Under the pieces are notes generated by a model. That model saw only the letters and a list, made by a program, of their open reading frames with translations, did not search any database and was not told where the DNA came from. Below, piece by piece: positions 25,172 through 33,688 of a DNA stretch of 64,000 nt. Every line of letters starts with the position of its first letter. Positions within the stretch are counted from its first letter, which is position 1. Source of the DNA: an uncultured Brevibacillus sp. GTDB taxonomy: Bacteria; Bacillota; Bacilli; Brevibacillales; Brevibacillaceae. Both the position numbers and the translations under genes were made by a program. The DNA is taken from positions 62,001-126,000 of the forward strand of contig NZ_CANMZW010000008.1 of NCBI RefSeq assembly GCF_947502445.1, written 5' to 3'.

Positions 25172-25424
25172 GATATCGAAGCTAGCCTATAAAAAGCTGA
25201 TCTACCAAGCTTTCCTAGACATAAAAAACAGCGGTATGTATTCAGAGGTAATCTTTGAAAGAAACTTCCGTCTCGCTCATGTATTCCATAATCTTGCAGA
25301 ATACATGCTCCATGATTTTGAAGGATTTAACGAAGAAGCTTTCTGGCGTGCAATGGACCTTTTGGCAGATCAATATCATTTACACCATTACAGAATCATT
25401 TTCGCTGAAGCTAGCTCCCTGTAA
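25164..25424 (+). CDS. Uncharacterised 86-aa protein coupled to the MazG-like gene
   Basis: I do not recognise the family. Helical, aromatic-rich soluble protein (VIFERNFRLAHVFHNLAEYM; FNEEAFWRAMDLLADQYHLHH). ATG 25164 overlaps the MazG-like stop by 8 nt, giving translational coupling. An alternative start at 25131 would lengthen it by 11 residues. Partnership with the MazG-like enzyme is suggested by coupling only. Confidence 0.65.
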   Translation: MNEISKLAYKKLIYQAFLDIKNSGMYSEVIFERNFRLAHVFHNLAEYMLHDFEGFNEEAFWRAMDLLADQYHLHHYRIIFAEASSL

Positions 25425-25448
25425 AAAGTCTCCCCTTACTCTCTCAGG

Positions 25449-25476
25449 CAAAAAGCCCTCCTACGTGTAGAAGGGC
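25449..25476 (-). terminator. Terminator of the chemoreceptor gene
   Basis: Minus-strand arms GCCCTTCTAC (25476-25467) and GTAGGAGGGC (25464-25455) pair with one G-U, followed by TTTTTG. Confidence 0.88.
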
Positions 25477-25486
25477 CATTGCTCAT

Positions 25487-27223
25487 CTAAATTTTAAAGC
25501 GGCTTAGTGAATCCTGCAGGTCGAGTGCCATTTTGCTTAATGCTCCCGCTGTAGCAGAAACCTCCTCCATCGTGGCATTTTGCTCCTCGGAAGCAGCAGC
25601 GATATTTTGAATGTTGCCAGAGGATTGCTCTGTAATTTGGGAAACCTCCTGGATCGACTCGACCATGATTTGTGACTCTGCATGAATCGCCTCTACAATT
25701 CCGACTACTTCGTGTGATTCCTGTGAGATGTCCTCGATCATTTTGACGATATCAGTAAACAGCTCTCCCGTCTGCTCAATCATGGTTATTCCATCCTGGA
25801 CGACAGCTGTTCCATCCTGCATGCGACTCACCGCTTGCTCGGTATCCAATTGAACCTGCTCGATGATAGCCCTGATATCCCCTGCAGCCTTGGCTGATTC
25901 CTCCGCCAGTTTACGGACCTCATCGGCAACGACAGCAAATCCTCGACCGTGTTCACCCGCTCTCGCTGCCTCGATAGCCGCATTCAGTGCCAAAAGATTC
26001 GTTTGGTTGGCAATTTGGGTAATGACTTCAACAATATGCGTGATGTGCTTGGATTTTTCATTCAAATGGATAATATCATTGGCTGTCGTTGATGATGTCT
26101 GGTGAATGAGACTGATCTGGTTAATGGTTTGCGCGACAACATCATTGCCATTGGACGCCTTTTGGTTTGTTTGCGTAGCCAAAGCAGCTACAGCAACCAT
26201 GGACGAGCTCAATTGCTGCAAACGCGTAGAAACCTCTGTCACACGATCATCCGCATCTTTCATATTGACAGTTTGTTTTTCTGCCCCGATCGATACTTCT
26301 TGGATCGCCTGGGCGATCTGCTCTGTCGCTCTCTCCGTCTGCTCGCTGCTGGCTGCCAATTGCTCCGAAGATGCCGCCAGCTGTTGGGAGGTCTCTGCGA
26401 CATCACCGATGATTTCTCGCCATTTTTTCGACATGCCGTTGAAGCTGTCACATAGCTGACCGATCTCATCCTTGTTTTTGATCTGCAAAGGCTCAACCGT
26501 CAAATCGCCGTCATCCATTCGCTTCACAAGAGCTGTCAGCTTCACGAGCGGTTTGGCGATATGGTTGGCAAACAAAACAACAATCGTTGTTCCCACGAGC
26601 AGGGCACAACCTGTAATAATCAGCAGCATAAAAATAATCTGATCTGCATGGCTATTGTAGTCACTCATATATGAGCCAACGATAATGATCCAGCCCCAAT
26701 TCGGATCGACTTGCGAATAGGCAATTTTCGGTTCAAGTGCATTCGGATCGTCAGGCAAGGGCCATTCGTAGTAGGTGAAGCCCCCTCCTTTCAAGCCTTG
26801 CTCGATAAAGCCTCTGGCAAAATAAACGCCATCCGGGTCTTGCTTATCCCAGAAGTTTTGTCCCTCCGAATTTGGATGAAGCAACAGATTTCCTTTTGCG
26901 TCGTAAACAAACATGTAGCCATTTTTCCCAAAATCGTATTCCTTTGTGATCGTTCTTTTCCCATCAGCGGTTTTCGGTCCGAGGATATGCGTCTTCACCA
27001 ACTCTTGCGCTTCTTCTAAAGATATTTTTCCGCTTTTCACATCCGCGTTGATTACATCGATCATCGAAATAACAAGGCGAACGGAATTTTTCAGACCTGT
27101 TTGAGATAGCTCGTCAAGTCCATCCTTGGCAACTGAATAGCCGATGATGCCTGTCACTAATGTAGGAATGGCCAGTAAAAGCAAGCAGACAATGATTAGT
27201 TTTTTCCGAATGGTTACCCTCAT
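25487..27223 (-). CDS. Methyl-accepting chemotaxis protein with Cache sensor
   Basis: 578-aa transmembrane chemoreceptor. Helix 1 (about 8-30), an extracellular Cache-type domain (about 35-185: [48 protein letters not shown]), helix 2 (about 195-215), HAMP, and the cytoplasmic signalling hairpin with tip [21 protein letters not shown] and [18 protein letters not shown]. It would signal to CheA/CheW made elsewhere. The Cache subtype suggests small carboxylates, which is inference. AAAGGAG precedes the ATG. An upstream structured RNA and terminator (27311-27493) probably control read-through. Confidence 0.95.
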   Translation of the reverse strand: MRVTIRKKLIIVCLLLLAIPTLVTGIIGYSVAKDGLDELSQTGLKNSVRLVISMIDVINADVKSGKISLEEAQELVKTHILGPKTADGKRTITKEYDFGKNGYMFVYDAKGNLLLHPNSEGQNFWDKQDPDGVYFARGFIEQGLKGGGFTYYEWPLPDDPNALEPKIAYSQVDPNWGWIIIVGSYMSDYNSHADQIIFMLLIITGCALLVGTTIVVLFANHIAKPLVKLTALVKRMDDGDLTVEPLQIKNKDEIGQLCDSFNGMSKKWREIIGDVAETSQQLAASSEQLAASSEQTERATEQIAQAIQEVSIGAEKQTVNMKDADDRVTEVSTRLQQLSSSMVAVAALATQTNQKASNGNDVVAQTINQISLIHQTSSTTANDIIHLNEKSKHITHIVEVITQIANQTNLLALNAAIEAARAGEHGRGFAVVADEVRKLAEESAKAAGDIRAIIEQVQLDTEQAVSRMQDGTAVVQDGITMIEQTGELFTDIVKMIEDISQESHEVVGIVEAIHAESQIMVESIQEVSQITEQSSGNIQNIAAASEEQNATMEEVSATAGALSKMALDLQDSLSRFKI

Positions 27224-27310
27224 CTTTCTTTCTCCTTTATTGCTTGGACATGTGTTAATTACTCTATTCCCGGCTCGTTATTATTCAAACATGTAGTTTA
27301 GTAATCAAAT

Positions 27311-27349
27311 AAAAATAGACCAAGAACACCTCGTCAGTGTCATTGATCT
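27311..27349 (-). terminator. Intrinsic terminator in the chemoreceptor leader
   Basis: Minus-strand AGATCAATGACAC (27349-27337) pairs with GTGTTCTTGGTCT (27329-27317) over 13 positions with one mismatch and G-U pairs, followed by A and TTTTT. It is 88 nt upstream of the chemoreceptor start. Confidence 0.75.
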
Positions 27350-27384
27350 TAAAATAAAATTTTATCGAGCACAGCGTTTTGATT

Positions 27385-27493
27385 GATCTATAAACGAAAC
27401 AATAAGCTAATTGCCGCACAGGCCATCTGCATCTGTGTTGCCCGGCTTTTGCCATTTTACAGTTTCGCCAACTATTCGTCTAGTTGATCAAAA
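27385..27493 (-). ncRNA. Structured leader RNA, candidate riboswitch upstream of mcp
   Basis: Helices on the minus strand: AACTA/TAGTT (27485-27481 with 27474-27470), and CGGC plus CTGTG paired with GCCG and CACAG (27413-27421 with 27433-27437 and 27443-27446, 5-nt bulge). Conserved-looking single strands are GGCGAAAC, GGCAAAAGCC and ATGGCC. The layout recalls c-di-GMP (GEMM) riboswitches, but the diagnostic ACGCAAAGCC is not exact, so the class is open. Confidence 0.45.
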
Positions 27494-27519
27494 CGAGCAA
27501 GGACTAAAGTCATTCATCC

Positions 27520-27687
27520 TTACTCTTTACCTTTGATCAGGTAATCTTCCTTTTGCTTTTTATTTTTTTCATCCGCGGTCATGTCATGCTCCAAGACGTT
27601 AAACATCAGCTCGTCCTTTACCTTGCGAGATACGTTTCGCTCAGGTGGATTGGAGATCGGTGTACCCATAATCATATCGTCTTTCAT
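27520..27687 (-). CDS. Uncharacterised 55-aa hydrophilic protein
   Basis: Short but convincing gene: ATG 27687 has GGGGAGG 7 nt upstream. The product starts MKDDMIMGTPISNPPERNV and continues with VKDELMFNVLEHDMTADEKN and a Lys-rich end. No signal peptide or membrane segment. No family recognised. Transcription runs toward the structured leader and the chemoreceptor, so the terminator at 27311 could also end this transcript. Confidence 0.7.
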   Translation of the reverse strand: MKDDMIMGTPISNPPERNVSRKVKDELMFNVLEHDMTADEKNKKQKEDYLIKGKE

Positions 27688-27766
27688 TCGCTTGCCTCCC
27701 CTATGTCATTTGCGACTTAGGATGTCATAGGAGGGGCGGTACTATTCGTTTGGACAGAAAACATGC

Positions 27767-27772
27767 TATTAT
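27767..27772 (+). promoter_or_regulatory. Extended -10 promoter of the small toxin gene
   Basis: TGC-TATTAT (TG at 27764-27765) is an extended -10. The -35 (TTCGTT, 27745-27750, 16-nt spacer) is weak. ATGCTATT and AATAGCAT flank it as an inverted repeat (27763-27791). Confidence 0.5.
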
Positions 27773-27812
27773 TTTCCTAATACAATAGCATAGGTTCCTC
27801 AAGGGTGGTCGG

Positions 27813-27838
27813 CTCATCTCCTGAACAAAGGGGGTGAG
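27813..27838 (+). promoter_or_regulatory. Shine-Dalgarno-sequestering hairpin of the toxin mRNA
   Basis: CTCATCTCC (27813-27821) pairs at all nine positions with GGGGGTGAG (27830-27838), which contains the Shine-Dalgarno of ATG 27843. Loop of 8 nt. Hidden ribosome binding sites are typical of type I toxin mRNAs. Confidence 0.65.
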
Positions 27839-27842
27839 AATT

Positions 27843-27926
27843 ATGACAGTGTATGAAGCGATAAGCCTGATGATTGCTTTTGGCATGCTTATTGTGGCCA
27901 TACTGTCTTTCACCAAAAAGAAATAG
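27843..27926 (+). CDS. Putative holin-like type I toxin (27 aa)
   Basis: MTVYEAISLMIAFGMLIVAI followed by LSFTKKK: a single hydrophobic helix with a basic tail, the pattern of the TxpA/holin-like toxin group that inserts into the membrane when overproduced. GGGGGTGAG precedes the ATG but is sequestered. The stop codon overlaps a strong hairpin. The 3' untranslated region of about 120 nt ends at a perfect terminator and overlaps a candidate antisense RNA. Confidence 0.8.
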   Translation: MTVYEAISLMIAFGMLIVAILSFTKKK

Positions 27927-28000
27927 ATCACCCTTGAGCCTGCCAGCCGGGTGATCTGCGTTTAAAAACCTGTTACTTGCTGAGCCGCCCCCTGTGGGGA
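27918..28000 (-). ncRNA. Candidate antisense antitoxin RNA
   Basis: A minus-strand -10 TACAAT (28012-28007) could start an RNA near 28000. It would run through the toxin 3' untranslated region and stop at the hairpin 27956-27926, which on this strand is followed by TATTTCTTTTT. The RNA would be about 80 nt and fully complementary to the toxin mRNA 3' end. The -35 is poor, so the promoter needs evidence. Confidence 0.45.
27926..27956 (-). terminator. Hairpin at the toxin stop codon
   Basis: GATCACCC (27926-27933) and GGGTGATC (27949-27956), perfect 8-bp stem. T-rich only on the minus strand, so it suits the antisense RNA better than the toxin mRNA. Confidence 0.6.
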
Positions 28001-28014
28001 ACGTCTATTGTAGT

Positions 28015-28048
28015 GACCGTAGGTGCGCCAACACCTGCGGTCTTTTTT
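28015..28048 (+). terminator. Terminator of the toxin mRNA
   Basis: GACCGTAGGTG (28015-28025) and CACCTGCGGTC (28032-28042), 11 positions with one G-U-type mismatch, followed by six T. The 126 nt after it hold no gene. Confidence 0.9.
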
Positions 28049-28174
28049 AGTTTACGTTAGCGCTACTACCATGTATTCTGCTTTTTGTAAAACATGATTT
28101 ACATATTTGTCTCCCATATTACCATAACTCGTCAAAAATAAAAACAGGTTACTTGCTTCATGTGCCTTTGCGCT

Positions 28175-29029
28175 TCAGCGACTGCTGACCAACCTACCAG
28201 CGAGTCTTTGTTTTAGCTCATCAACGGATGTAGGGATACTTCCATCCATTCCTTGCTTGACAGTATCGGGCAAAGCGTCCCAGACTTCTGCAATTAGCGG
28301 CATCCCCAGATGCAGGCTCTCCAGCATTTCTCGTTTGGCCAAAGCTTCCTGTGGCTCACCTGCAAATACAAGCTGCCCCTCGTCCATTACGCAAATCCAT
28401 TCTGCCCATTCGAAAGCGATGTCCATATCGTGAGTCGCCATCAGTACAGTCGTCCCGCTCTGATGGATATGATCGAGCTCGCGGAGCAAATTTTTCGTCT
28501 GGTAGCGATCAAGATACGCTGTCGGTTCATCCAGGAGAAGCAGCTCCGGCTCCAGCACCATGACTCCTGCCAAAGCAAGACGTCGCTTTTGACCGAGGCT
28601 CAGATGATGAATCGGCGCGTCAGCCAGCTCGCGCAATCCGAATACGTCTAAAATGCTCTCTACTTTTGCCCGAATGACTTCAGGAGGGAGCTTGCGATTG
28701 CACAAGCCGTACGAAATATCCTCCGACACCGTACTTGCAATTAGCTGGTGCTCCGGGTCCTGGAAAACCAGCCCCACTCTTTGCGTCATTTCCTGCAGAG
28801 CTGAACGCTTGTAGACAAAGGGCGTCCCTCTCCATGAGACCTGTCCTTTTTGTGGCTGAATAATGCCGTTTCCATGGAGAAACAAGGTGGACTTGCCACA
28901 GCCATTGCGTCCTAAGAGAACGCATTTTTTCCTCTCGGGTATGCCAAACGATACACCACGCAGAACAGGACCTCTGCCCCCTGGATACGAGTAGTGCAGA
29001 TCATGAAATTCCAATAGTGTCAAAACCAC
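28175..29029 (-). CDS. cbiO: Energy-coupling factor cobalt transporter ATPase
   Basis: 284-aa ABC ATPase. Walker A GRNGCGKSTLF, Q-loop VFQDPEHQLIAST, signature HLSLGQKRRLALAGVM, Walker B LLLLDEPTAYLDR and switch MATHDMD. It energises the CbiMNQ cobalt importer. GTG at 29029 has GGGGG upstream and overlaps the cbiQ stop by 10 nt. Last gene of the riboswitch-controlled operon. Confidence 0.95.
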   Translation of the reverse strand: MVLTLLEFHDLHYSYPGGRGPVLRGVSFGIPERKKCVLLGRNGCGKSTLFLHGNGIIQPQKGQVSWRGTPFVYKRSALQEMTQRVGLVFQDPEHQLIASTVSEDISYGLCNRKLPPEVIRAKVESILDVFGLRELADAPIHHLSLGQKRRLALAGVMVLEPELLLLDEPTAYLDRYQTKNLLRELDHIHQSGTTVLMATHDMDIAFEWAEWICVMDEGQLVFAGEPQEALAKREMLESLHLGMPLIAEVWDALPDTVKQGMDGSIPTSVDELKQRLAGRLVSSR

Positions 29030-29823
29030 CAGCCCCCTGTCCAGCCCTCCAGCAGAATCAACATGATAAAGCCTGCTATGGACTCCCTTTCATAGCGAGG
29101 CGACCGTACATGCGAGCGCAAGCTGAGTACATCAAAGCTGTCCGCAAATCCTCTGGCTGACATCCCCTTGTAAAGTGCCTCGTATTTGCGCATGGCGCGA
29201 ATAAACAGCTGCGCTGCCAGCATCCCTGCGTCTCGCAGCAGCGCTTTGAAGCTTTGATGACCACCACGGGAACGCTGTGCAATCCAGAGCTGATACGACG
29301 TTTGCAACAGAACAAAAATAAATCGGTACATGATCATTAAGAGATCCGTCAAAATCGACGGTACCCCGATCCTGCGCAGCACCTGCAATATTTCTGCAAA
29401 TGGCACAGTAAACAGAATGAACGCAAAACAGCTCAAGCTCGCCATAGTGCGCCAAAATAAAATGTAGACCTTGCCAAGCGCTGCAGACGAAATATAAACC
29501 ACATATGAACCGACCTTCCACGCTGCCAGCAGCTCTACATTTTGCAGGTCCACTCCTGCTTTTACCCAATCAATGAGCAGAGCAGGGAGTCCCGCAACAA
29601 AGAAGGCGGTGGACAAGAGTAAAAAGAGCAAATAAGAACGGACAGGGATGCGGGCGTAACCGATCACCCACACCCCTATCCACACAAATACAAGCAATTG
29701 CACCAGCGCATGCCCCAAGAGCACGAGAAGCAGCAGCGCGCAACCAAACAAGAGCTTGTGCTCCGGCGGAAGCTGCTTCAGTCGATTTTGATAGGAAAGG
29801 GAATCAAGCTGCTGCCAATTCAT
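29020..29823 (-). CDS. cbiQ: Cobalt ECF transporter T component
   Basis: 267-aa membrane protein with about five helices. It couples ATPase movement to the substrate-binding CbiMN. Contains the two cytoplasmic arginine signatures of T components, near MRKYEALYKGMSARGF and the QRSRGG loop. The start overlaps the cbiN stop by 4 nt. The ribosome binding site is weak, consistent with coupled translation. Confidence 0.93.
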   Translation of the reverse strand: MNWQQLDSLSYQNRLKQLPPEHKLLFGCALLLLVLLGHALVQLLVFVWIGVWVIGYARIPVRSYLLFLLLSTAFFVAGLPALLIDWVKAGVDLQNVELLAAWKVGSYVVYISSAALGKVYILFWRTMASLSCFAFILFTVPFAEILQVLRRIGVPSILTDLLMIMYRFIFVLLQTSYQLWIAQRSRGGHQSFKALLRDAGMLAAQLFIRAMRKYEALYKGMSARGFADSFDVLSLRSHVRSPRYERESIAGFIMLILLEGWTGGWWF

Positions 29824-30104
29824 TTTTTCGACTTATCCAGCCGTCCCTTGTACAATCCCATCGCGTAACCGACGACGCCTGCACCGAGAGCGGCCTGAAC
29901 AGCAAACAGCAGACTTTCTGTTTCTCCTCCTGGCGGCTCCAGAAGAGGCTGGAACCATGGCTCATAGGTAGGCGAGATTTCCTTGATTGCTTCTTCTGCT
30001 GCTCCATCGGCTCCACCGAACTCCGAATCCTGAACCAATACTAGCGGCAGGACAGCCAGTACGACTACTCCTAAGAGTAACAGCCAGTTTAATCCCTTTT
30101 TCAC
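29820..30104 (-). CDS. cbiN: Cobalt transporter auxiliary subunit
   Basis: 94 aa, two membrane helices (about 6-24 and 65-85) joined by an extracytoplasmic loop ([20 protein letters not shown]), the PW-P-x-EP-E pattern of CbiN. CbiN helps load cobalt onto CbiM. GTG at 30104 overlaps the cbiM stop by 4 nt; GGGAGGAA lies upstream. Confidence 0.94.
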   Translation of the reverse strand: MKKGLNWLLLLGVVVLAVLPLVLVQDSEFGGADGAAEEAIKEISPTYEPWFQPLLEPPGGETESLLFAVQAALGAGVVGYAMGLYKGRLDKSKK

Positions 30105-30865
30105 AGCGTTTCCTCCCGTTTCAGCAAGCGTAATTGGGACAATTCTTTTGCGTTATAAGATTGTAGCCAGTTCCAGACAAGAACGGTCAGCAAGCCTTCA
30201 CTAATCGCCAAAGGAATTTGGGTAAAGGCAAAAATGCTCGCAAATTTCGCGAAGGAAGCCAGCACTCCACCTGTTTCAGCTGGAAACGCCAATGCCAATT
30301 GGATCGAGGTGACAACATATGTAGCCAAATCAGCTAAGGCAGCTGCCGAGAATACAGCGAGACGTTGACTGCCATTTGCTCGCATGATCAAACGATAAAT
30401 ACCGTAAGCAACCATCGGGCCTACTACTGCCATAGATACGGCGTTTGCTCCTAGTGTCGTTAACCCTCCGTGAGCCAATAAAAGCGCTTGAAACAACAGA
30501 ACCAAGCTTCCCAAAACAGACATCGCCAGAGGACCAAACATGATCGCTCCGAGACCAGTTCCCGTCGGATGTGAACTACTTCCTGTCACCGACGGGATTT
30601 TAAGCGCTGACAGCACAAATGCAAAGGCACCTGATACCCCCAAAAGCAGTTTCATTTCTGGATGTTCTTTGACAATCTTGTTAATGGAACGCAATCCGAG
30701 AATAAAAAACGGCAAGAAGACTACCCACCAGAACAGTGCCCAGGAGATTGGCAAATATCCTTCCATGATGTGCATCGCATGTCCTGTCTGAGGTTCATTC
30801 ACTAGAAAATAGAAAACAAATCCGGCAACCAATAAGCATGTTGATACAATCCGCGACCGATTCAT
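30101..30865 (-). CDS. cbiM: Cobalt ECF transporter substrate-binding subunit
   Basis: 254 aa. A cleavable signal ([20 protein letters not shown]) ends at GHA, leaving MHIMEGYLP, whose N-terminal Met-His directly binds cobalt in the family. Six to seven helices follow; [16 protein letters not shown] is a CbiM signature. I chose ATG 30865 because GGAGGAAG lies upstream; an in-frame extension to 30928 enters the terminator. First gene of cbiMNQO. Confidence 0.95.
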   Translation of the reverse strand: MNRSRIVSTCLLVAGFVFYFLVNEPQTGHAMHIMEGYLPISWALFWWVVFLPFFILGLRSINKIVKEHPEMKLLLGVSGAFAFVLSALKIPSVTGSSSHPTGTGLGAIMFGPLAMSVLGSLVLLFQALLLAHGGLTTLGANAVSMAVVGPMVAYGIYRLIMRANGSQRLAVFSAAALADLATYVVTSIQLALAFPAETGGVLASFAKFASIFAFTQIPLAISEGLLTVLVWNWLQSYNAKELSQLRLLKREETL

Positions 30866-30913
30866 TCGACTTCCTCCTTTTCCCCTTTTCTTTCCTTGCT
30901 TATTTCCACCAAA

Positions 30914-30947
30914 CAAAAAAAATCCCATCTACACGAAGACGAGATTT
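30914..30947 (-). terminator. Riboswitch-controlled terminator before cbiM
   Basis: Minus-strand AAATCTCGTCT (30947-30937) pairs with AGATGGGATTT (30930-30920) over 11 positions (two G-U), 6-nt loop, then seven T. Confidence 0.88.
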
Positions 30948-31029
30948 GCGCGCACAAAACAATAGACCATTCATACAGTCATATTGCCTCGTATTCACCG
31001 CTCCTTTCCGCGAAGGTATCCGGGTGTGG

Positions 31030-31200
31030 CTGCTAGGTAGGTCTCCTGGCTTCCAGATCGATGCGCTCTTTGTCCTTCCCCATATAGATATGAGTGGATT
31101 TCTGTCAAAGAGAACTCCCTGGTTACAGTGGCGGGACCGCTCGGGACTTTCACCCGATTCCCTGTTACCCTCCATGGTTCAACTCCCATAAAGGCACCTA
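31030..31200 (-). promoter_or_regulatory. Cobalamin (B12) riboswitch
   Basis: Minus strand contains AACAGGGAATCGGGTGAAAG, TCCCGAGCGGTCCCGCCACTG and the B12 box GAAGCCAGGAGACCTAC (near 31035-31055). These are the hallmark segments of the adenosylcobalamin aptamer. Coenzyme B12 binding should favour the terminator at 30914 and shut cobalt import. Confidence 0.95.
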
Positions 31201-31292
31201 TGCCAACAATATGAAATTTTCAGACAATGATGAATTGTCCTCTCTCATTATAACGAAAAGAGAAGGAAAGAAAAAGAGCATAAAATAAAGGA

Positions 31293-31333
31293 TGCGAGCA
31301 GAATCACGACCGACGGGACAGGTTCTGCTCGCA
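31293..31333 (-). terminator. Terminator after pyrD
   Basis: TGCGAGCAGAA (31293-31303) and TTCTGCTCGCA (31323-31333), perfect 11-bp stem. The minus strand continues into a T-rich stretch. Confidence 0.8.
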
Positions 31334-31347
31334 GTTATGTGCAATGT

Positions 31348-32439
31348 TTATGCTTTTGCGTCGACTCCAATCGCTTCACCGATATGGGTAAAACCATCAC
31401 GCTTCATCAGCTGCAGCAGCTTTTTATTAATTTGCTTCGGAATCCCAGGTCCTTGATAAATCATCCCCGTGTAAACCTGAACCAGGCTGGCCCCGGCGCG
31501 AATTTTTTCATAAGCATCCTCACCGGTATAAATACCACCTACACCAATGACAGGTACCTTGTCACCAATTTCCTGATAGATTTCTTTCACCCAAGCAGTA
31601 GAACGCTCTGTTAGTGGTCTTCCACTCAATCCGCCCGCTTCATCTGCATGACGGTGATTTTTCACGGCTTCACGAGAAAGCGTTGTATTGGTAGCAATAA
31701 TTCCGGAGATCCCTTCCTCTACGGCAGCGTGTACGACATCACGCATCTGCTCGTCAGTCATGTCAGGAGCAACCTTTAACAGGATCGGCTTTTTCCCTAC
31801 ACCGCGCACTTCCATCTCTGCCGCTTTTTCACGTACTGCACGAACAAGCAAGCGCATGCTCTCTGTCTCCTGCAAATCTCGAAGATTTGGCGTATTCGGT
31901 GAACTGATATTGATTACGAAATAATGGCCGTAAGAGTACAGCATGTCCATACATTTGCTGTAGTCGCTGGCAGCCTCTTCGTTTGGTGTCAATTTGTTTT
32001 TCCCGATGTTGATCCCAATCGGAATATCGGAATATGCATAGTCAATCAAGCGCTGTGACGCCAAATACGCCCCCTGATTGTTAAAGCCCATCCGGTTGAT
32101 GACTGCTTGATGCTCAGGTAGGCGGAACACGCGAGGCTTTGGATTACCTGGCTGTCCCTGCGGGGTGAGTGTACCTACCTCGACAAAGCCAAAACCGAGC
32201 GCACCCAACGCATGATAGACTTCTGCGTTTTTATCAAATCCAGCTGCCAAGCCTACCGGGTTTGGGAAGGTTAGACCCCATAGCTTTGTCTCCAAACGCT
32301 CATCTCGCAGCTGGAAAACCAATTTTAACAAGTTTTTTCCTGGAGCCGAATCCTCCACCAGCTTCAGGGCATGAATCGTCTTCTCATGAATTTCTTCCGC
32401 GTCCTGCTGAAACAGATACTTGCGTATAAGCTGATACAT
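31348..32439 (-). CDS. pyrD: Dihydroorotate dehydrogenase (quinone), class 2
   Basis: 363 aa. Oxidises dihydroorotate to orotate in pyrimidine synthesis, passing electrons to quinone. The extra N-terminal helices (MYQLIRKYLFQQDAEEIHEK) mark the membrane-associated class 2 enzyme. FMN/orotate motifs: NPVGLAAGFDKN, INRMGFNNQG, INISSPNTPNLRDLQ (catalytic Ser), LLKVAPDM, IIATNTT, GGLSGRPL, GVGGIYTGEDAYEKI. Many Bacillus use class 1B in the pyr operon; here it is a single gene outside such an operon. GAGGAG precedes the ATG. Confidence 0.96.
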   Translation of the reverse strand: MYQLIRKYLFQQDAEEIHEKTIHALKLVEDSAPGKNLLKLVFQLRDERLETKLWGLTFPNPVGLAAGFDKNAEVYHALGALGFGFVEVGTLTPQGQPGNPKPRVFRLPEHQAVINRMGFNNQGAYLASQRLIDYAYSDIPIGINIGKNKLTPNEEAASDYSKCMDMLYSYGHYFVINISSPNTPNLRDLQETESMRLLVRAVREKAAEMEVRGVGKKPILLKVAPDMTDEQMRDVVHAAVEEGISGIIATNTTLSREAVKNHRHADEAGGLSGRPLTERSTAWVKEIYQEIGDKVPVIGVGGIYTGEDAYEKIRAGASLVQVYTGMIYQGPGIPKQINKKLLQLMKRDGFTHIGEAIGVDAKA

Positions 32440-32587
32440 CTGGTTGCACTCCTCGCTCCATTTTTACCTCATAGTAGAATACCACACTTTGCTTACACTA
32501 GGTAACCTCTATATAGTGATACATATTTCCAAGCAGGCAGGTAAATCATAACAGCACCACCATTATTAGAGATGACGAGGAACCGCT

Positions 32588-33688
32588 ATGAAAGTGGACG
32601 GAAAAATCGGGATTGGCCAAGCAATCATGATGATAATGCTCACAGTGGGCATCACCAATCATGTAACCGTCATTCCTTTATTACTCAGCAAGGCGGGGCG
32701 CGACTCATGGCTAAGTGTTCTTCTCACCGCCATTCCCTTTATCTTTTGGGCAATCATTCTGGCTTTTATCAATCGCCGTCTCAAACAACAGCCATTGTCT
32801 GTATGGCTTACTCGAAACTCGAGTAAGCTTGTCAGCTACGTAGTTCTGACTCCGCTCATTCTCGCCTTGTATTTAATGGCTTTAGTCAGCCTGATTGATA
32901 CACAGACATGGACTACTGTTAATTATTTGCCCCGAACTCCTGAGTGGGTAACTGCCTTTGCTCTGATCATTTTATGTGTGCTCGCAGCTCATCGAGGGAT
33001 CGCCCCGCTCGGCATCACGGCCGGCATGCTGCTCCCAGCTGTAGCCATCCTTGGATTTTTCGTTGCTTTTGGCAATGTTCCTAAAAAAGACTACAGTTTG
33101 CTTCTTCCGCTGTTTCAACATGGATATACCCCGATGCTGCACGGGATGATCTATGCAGGAGGAGGCTTTGTAGAATTGTTTGTCCTGCTCTTGCTCCAGC
33201 ATCATGTGCGGGCCCCGCTCAGACTGGCTCACTATATGTGGCTCGTATTCATCATTGTGATTCTCACCCTCAGTCCATTGACTGGTGCCATCGCTGAGTT
33301 TGGTCCCATCGAGTCCACCCGCCAGCGCTTTCCCGCCTTTGAGCAGTGGCGTTTGCTTACGATCGGCAAGGATATCGAAAACATGGAGTTCTTCGCCATC
33401 TACCAATGGCTTTCCGGCTCCTTTGTGCGCATCTCGCTGTGCTTTCTATTAATTTGTGAGCTCTTGCAAGTGCGTTCCTATGCAAAAAAATGGCCGCTGC
33501 TACTTTTTCTCGGCGGCAGCTTGATTACGATCACCAGCTTTCCTTTCAGTGATATGGAATTTGTGTCTTTTCTATCAAAGGTTTATTACCCACTATTTTT
33601 GGTCGTTATCTTAGCCATCTCACTTATCTTAGGTGGAGTAGCCCTACGGCAATCAAGCAGACAGGAGGATACAGGTCATGAGTCGTGA
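32588..33688 (+). CDS. Spore germination protein, GerAB/permease subunit
   Basis: 366 aa, about ten membrane helices. Starts KIGIGQAIMMIMLTVGITNH, typical of the APC-type GerAB family of germinant receptors in the inner spore membrane. It binds the germinant and forms the channel core. GACGAGGAA precedes ATG 32588. It overlaps the next gene by 11 nt. It comes first in the operon, ahead of the A subunit, which is not the common order. Confidence 0.92.
   Translation: MKVDGKIGIGQAIMMIMLTVGITNHVTVIPLLLSKAGRDSWLSVLLTAIPFIFWAIILAFINRRLKQQPLSVWLTRNSSKLVSYVVLTPLILALYLMALVSLIDTQTWTTVNYLPRTPEWVTAFALIILCVLAAHRGIAPLGITAGMLLPAVAILGFFVAFGNVPKKDYSLLLPLFQHGYTPMLHGMIYAGGGFVELFVLLLLQHHVRAPLRLAHYMWLVFIIVILTLSPLTGAIAEFGPIESTRQRFPAFEQWRLLTIGKDIENMEFFAIYQWLSGSFVRISLCFLLICELLQVRSYAKKWPLLLFLGGSLITITSFPFSDMEFVSFLSKVYYPLFLVVILAISLILGGVALRQSSRQEDTGHES

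Noticed and set aside
27224..27310. Sigma-D (flagellar) promoter for the chemoreceptor
   Set aside because: TAAA and a GCCG-like element are present, but the spacer is about 22 nt, too long for the consensus.
27385..27493. Firm call of a c-di-GMP (GEMM) riboswitch
   Set aside because: Segment order is similar, but the GNRA-capped helix and exact ACGCAAAGCC are not found; left as an unassigned structured leader.
27967..28160. Repeated GTTACTTGCT near 27973 and 28149 around the toxin locus
   Set aside because: Only ten bases, no flanking duplication or open frame; not enough to call a mobile element or attachment site.
32440..32587. Sigma-G promoter for the ger operon
   Set aside because: Partial -10 matches (CATAACA, CATTATT) lack a -35 at the right spacing.
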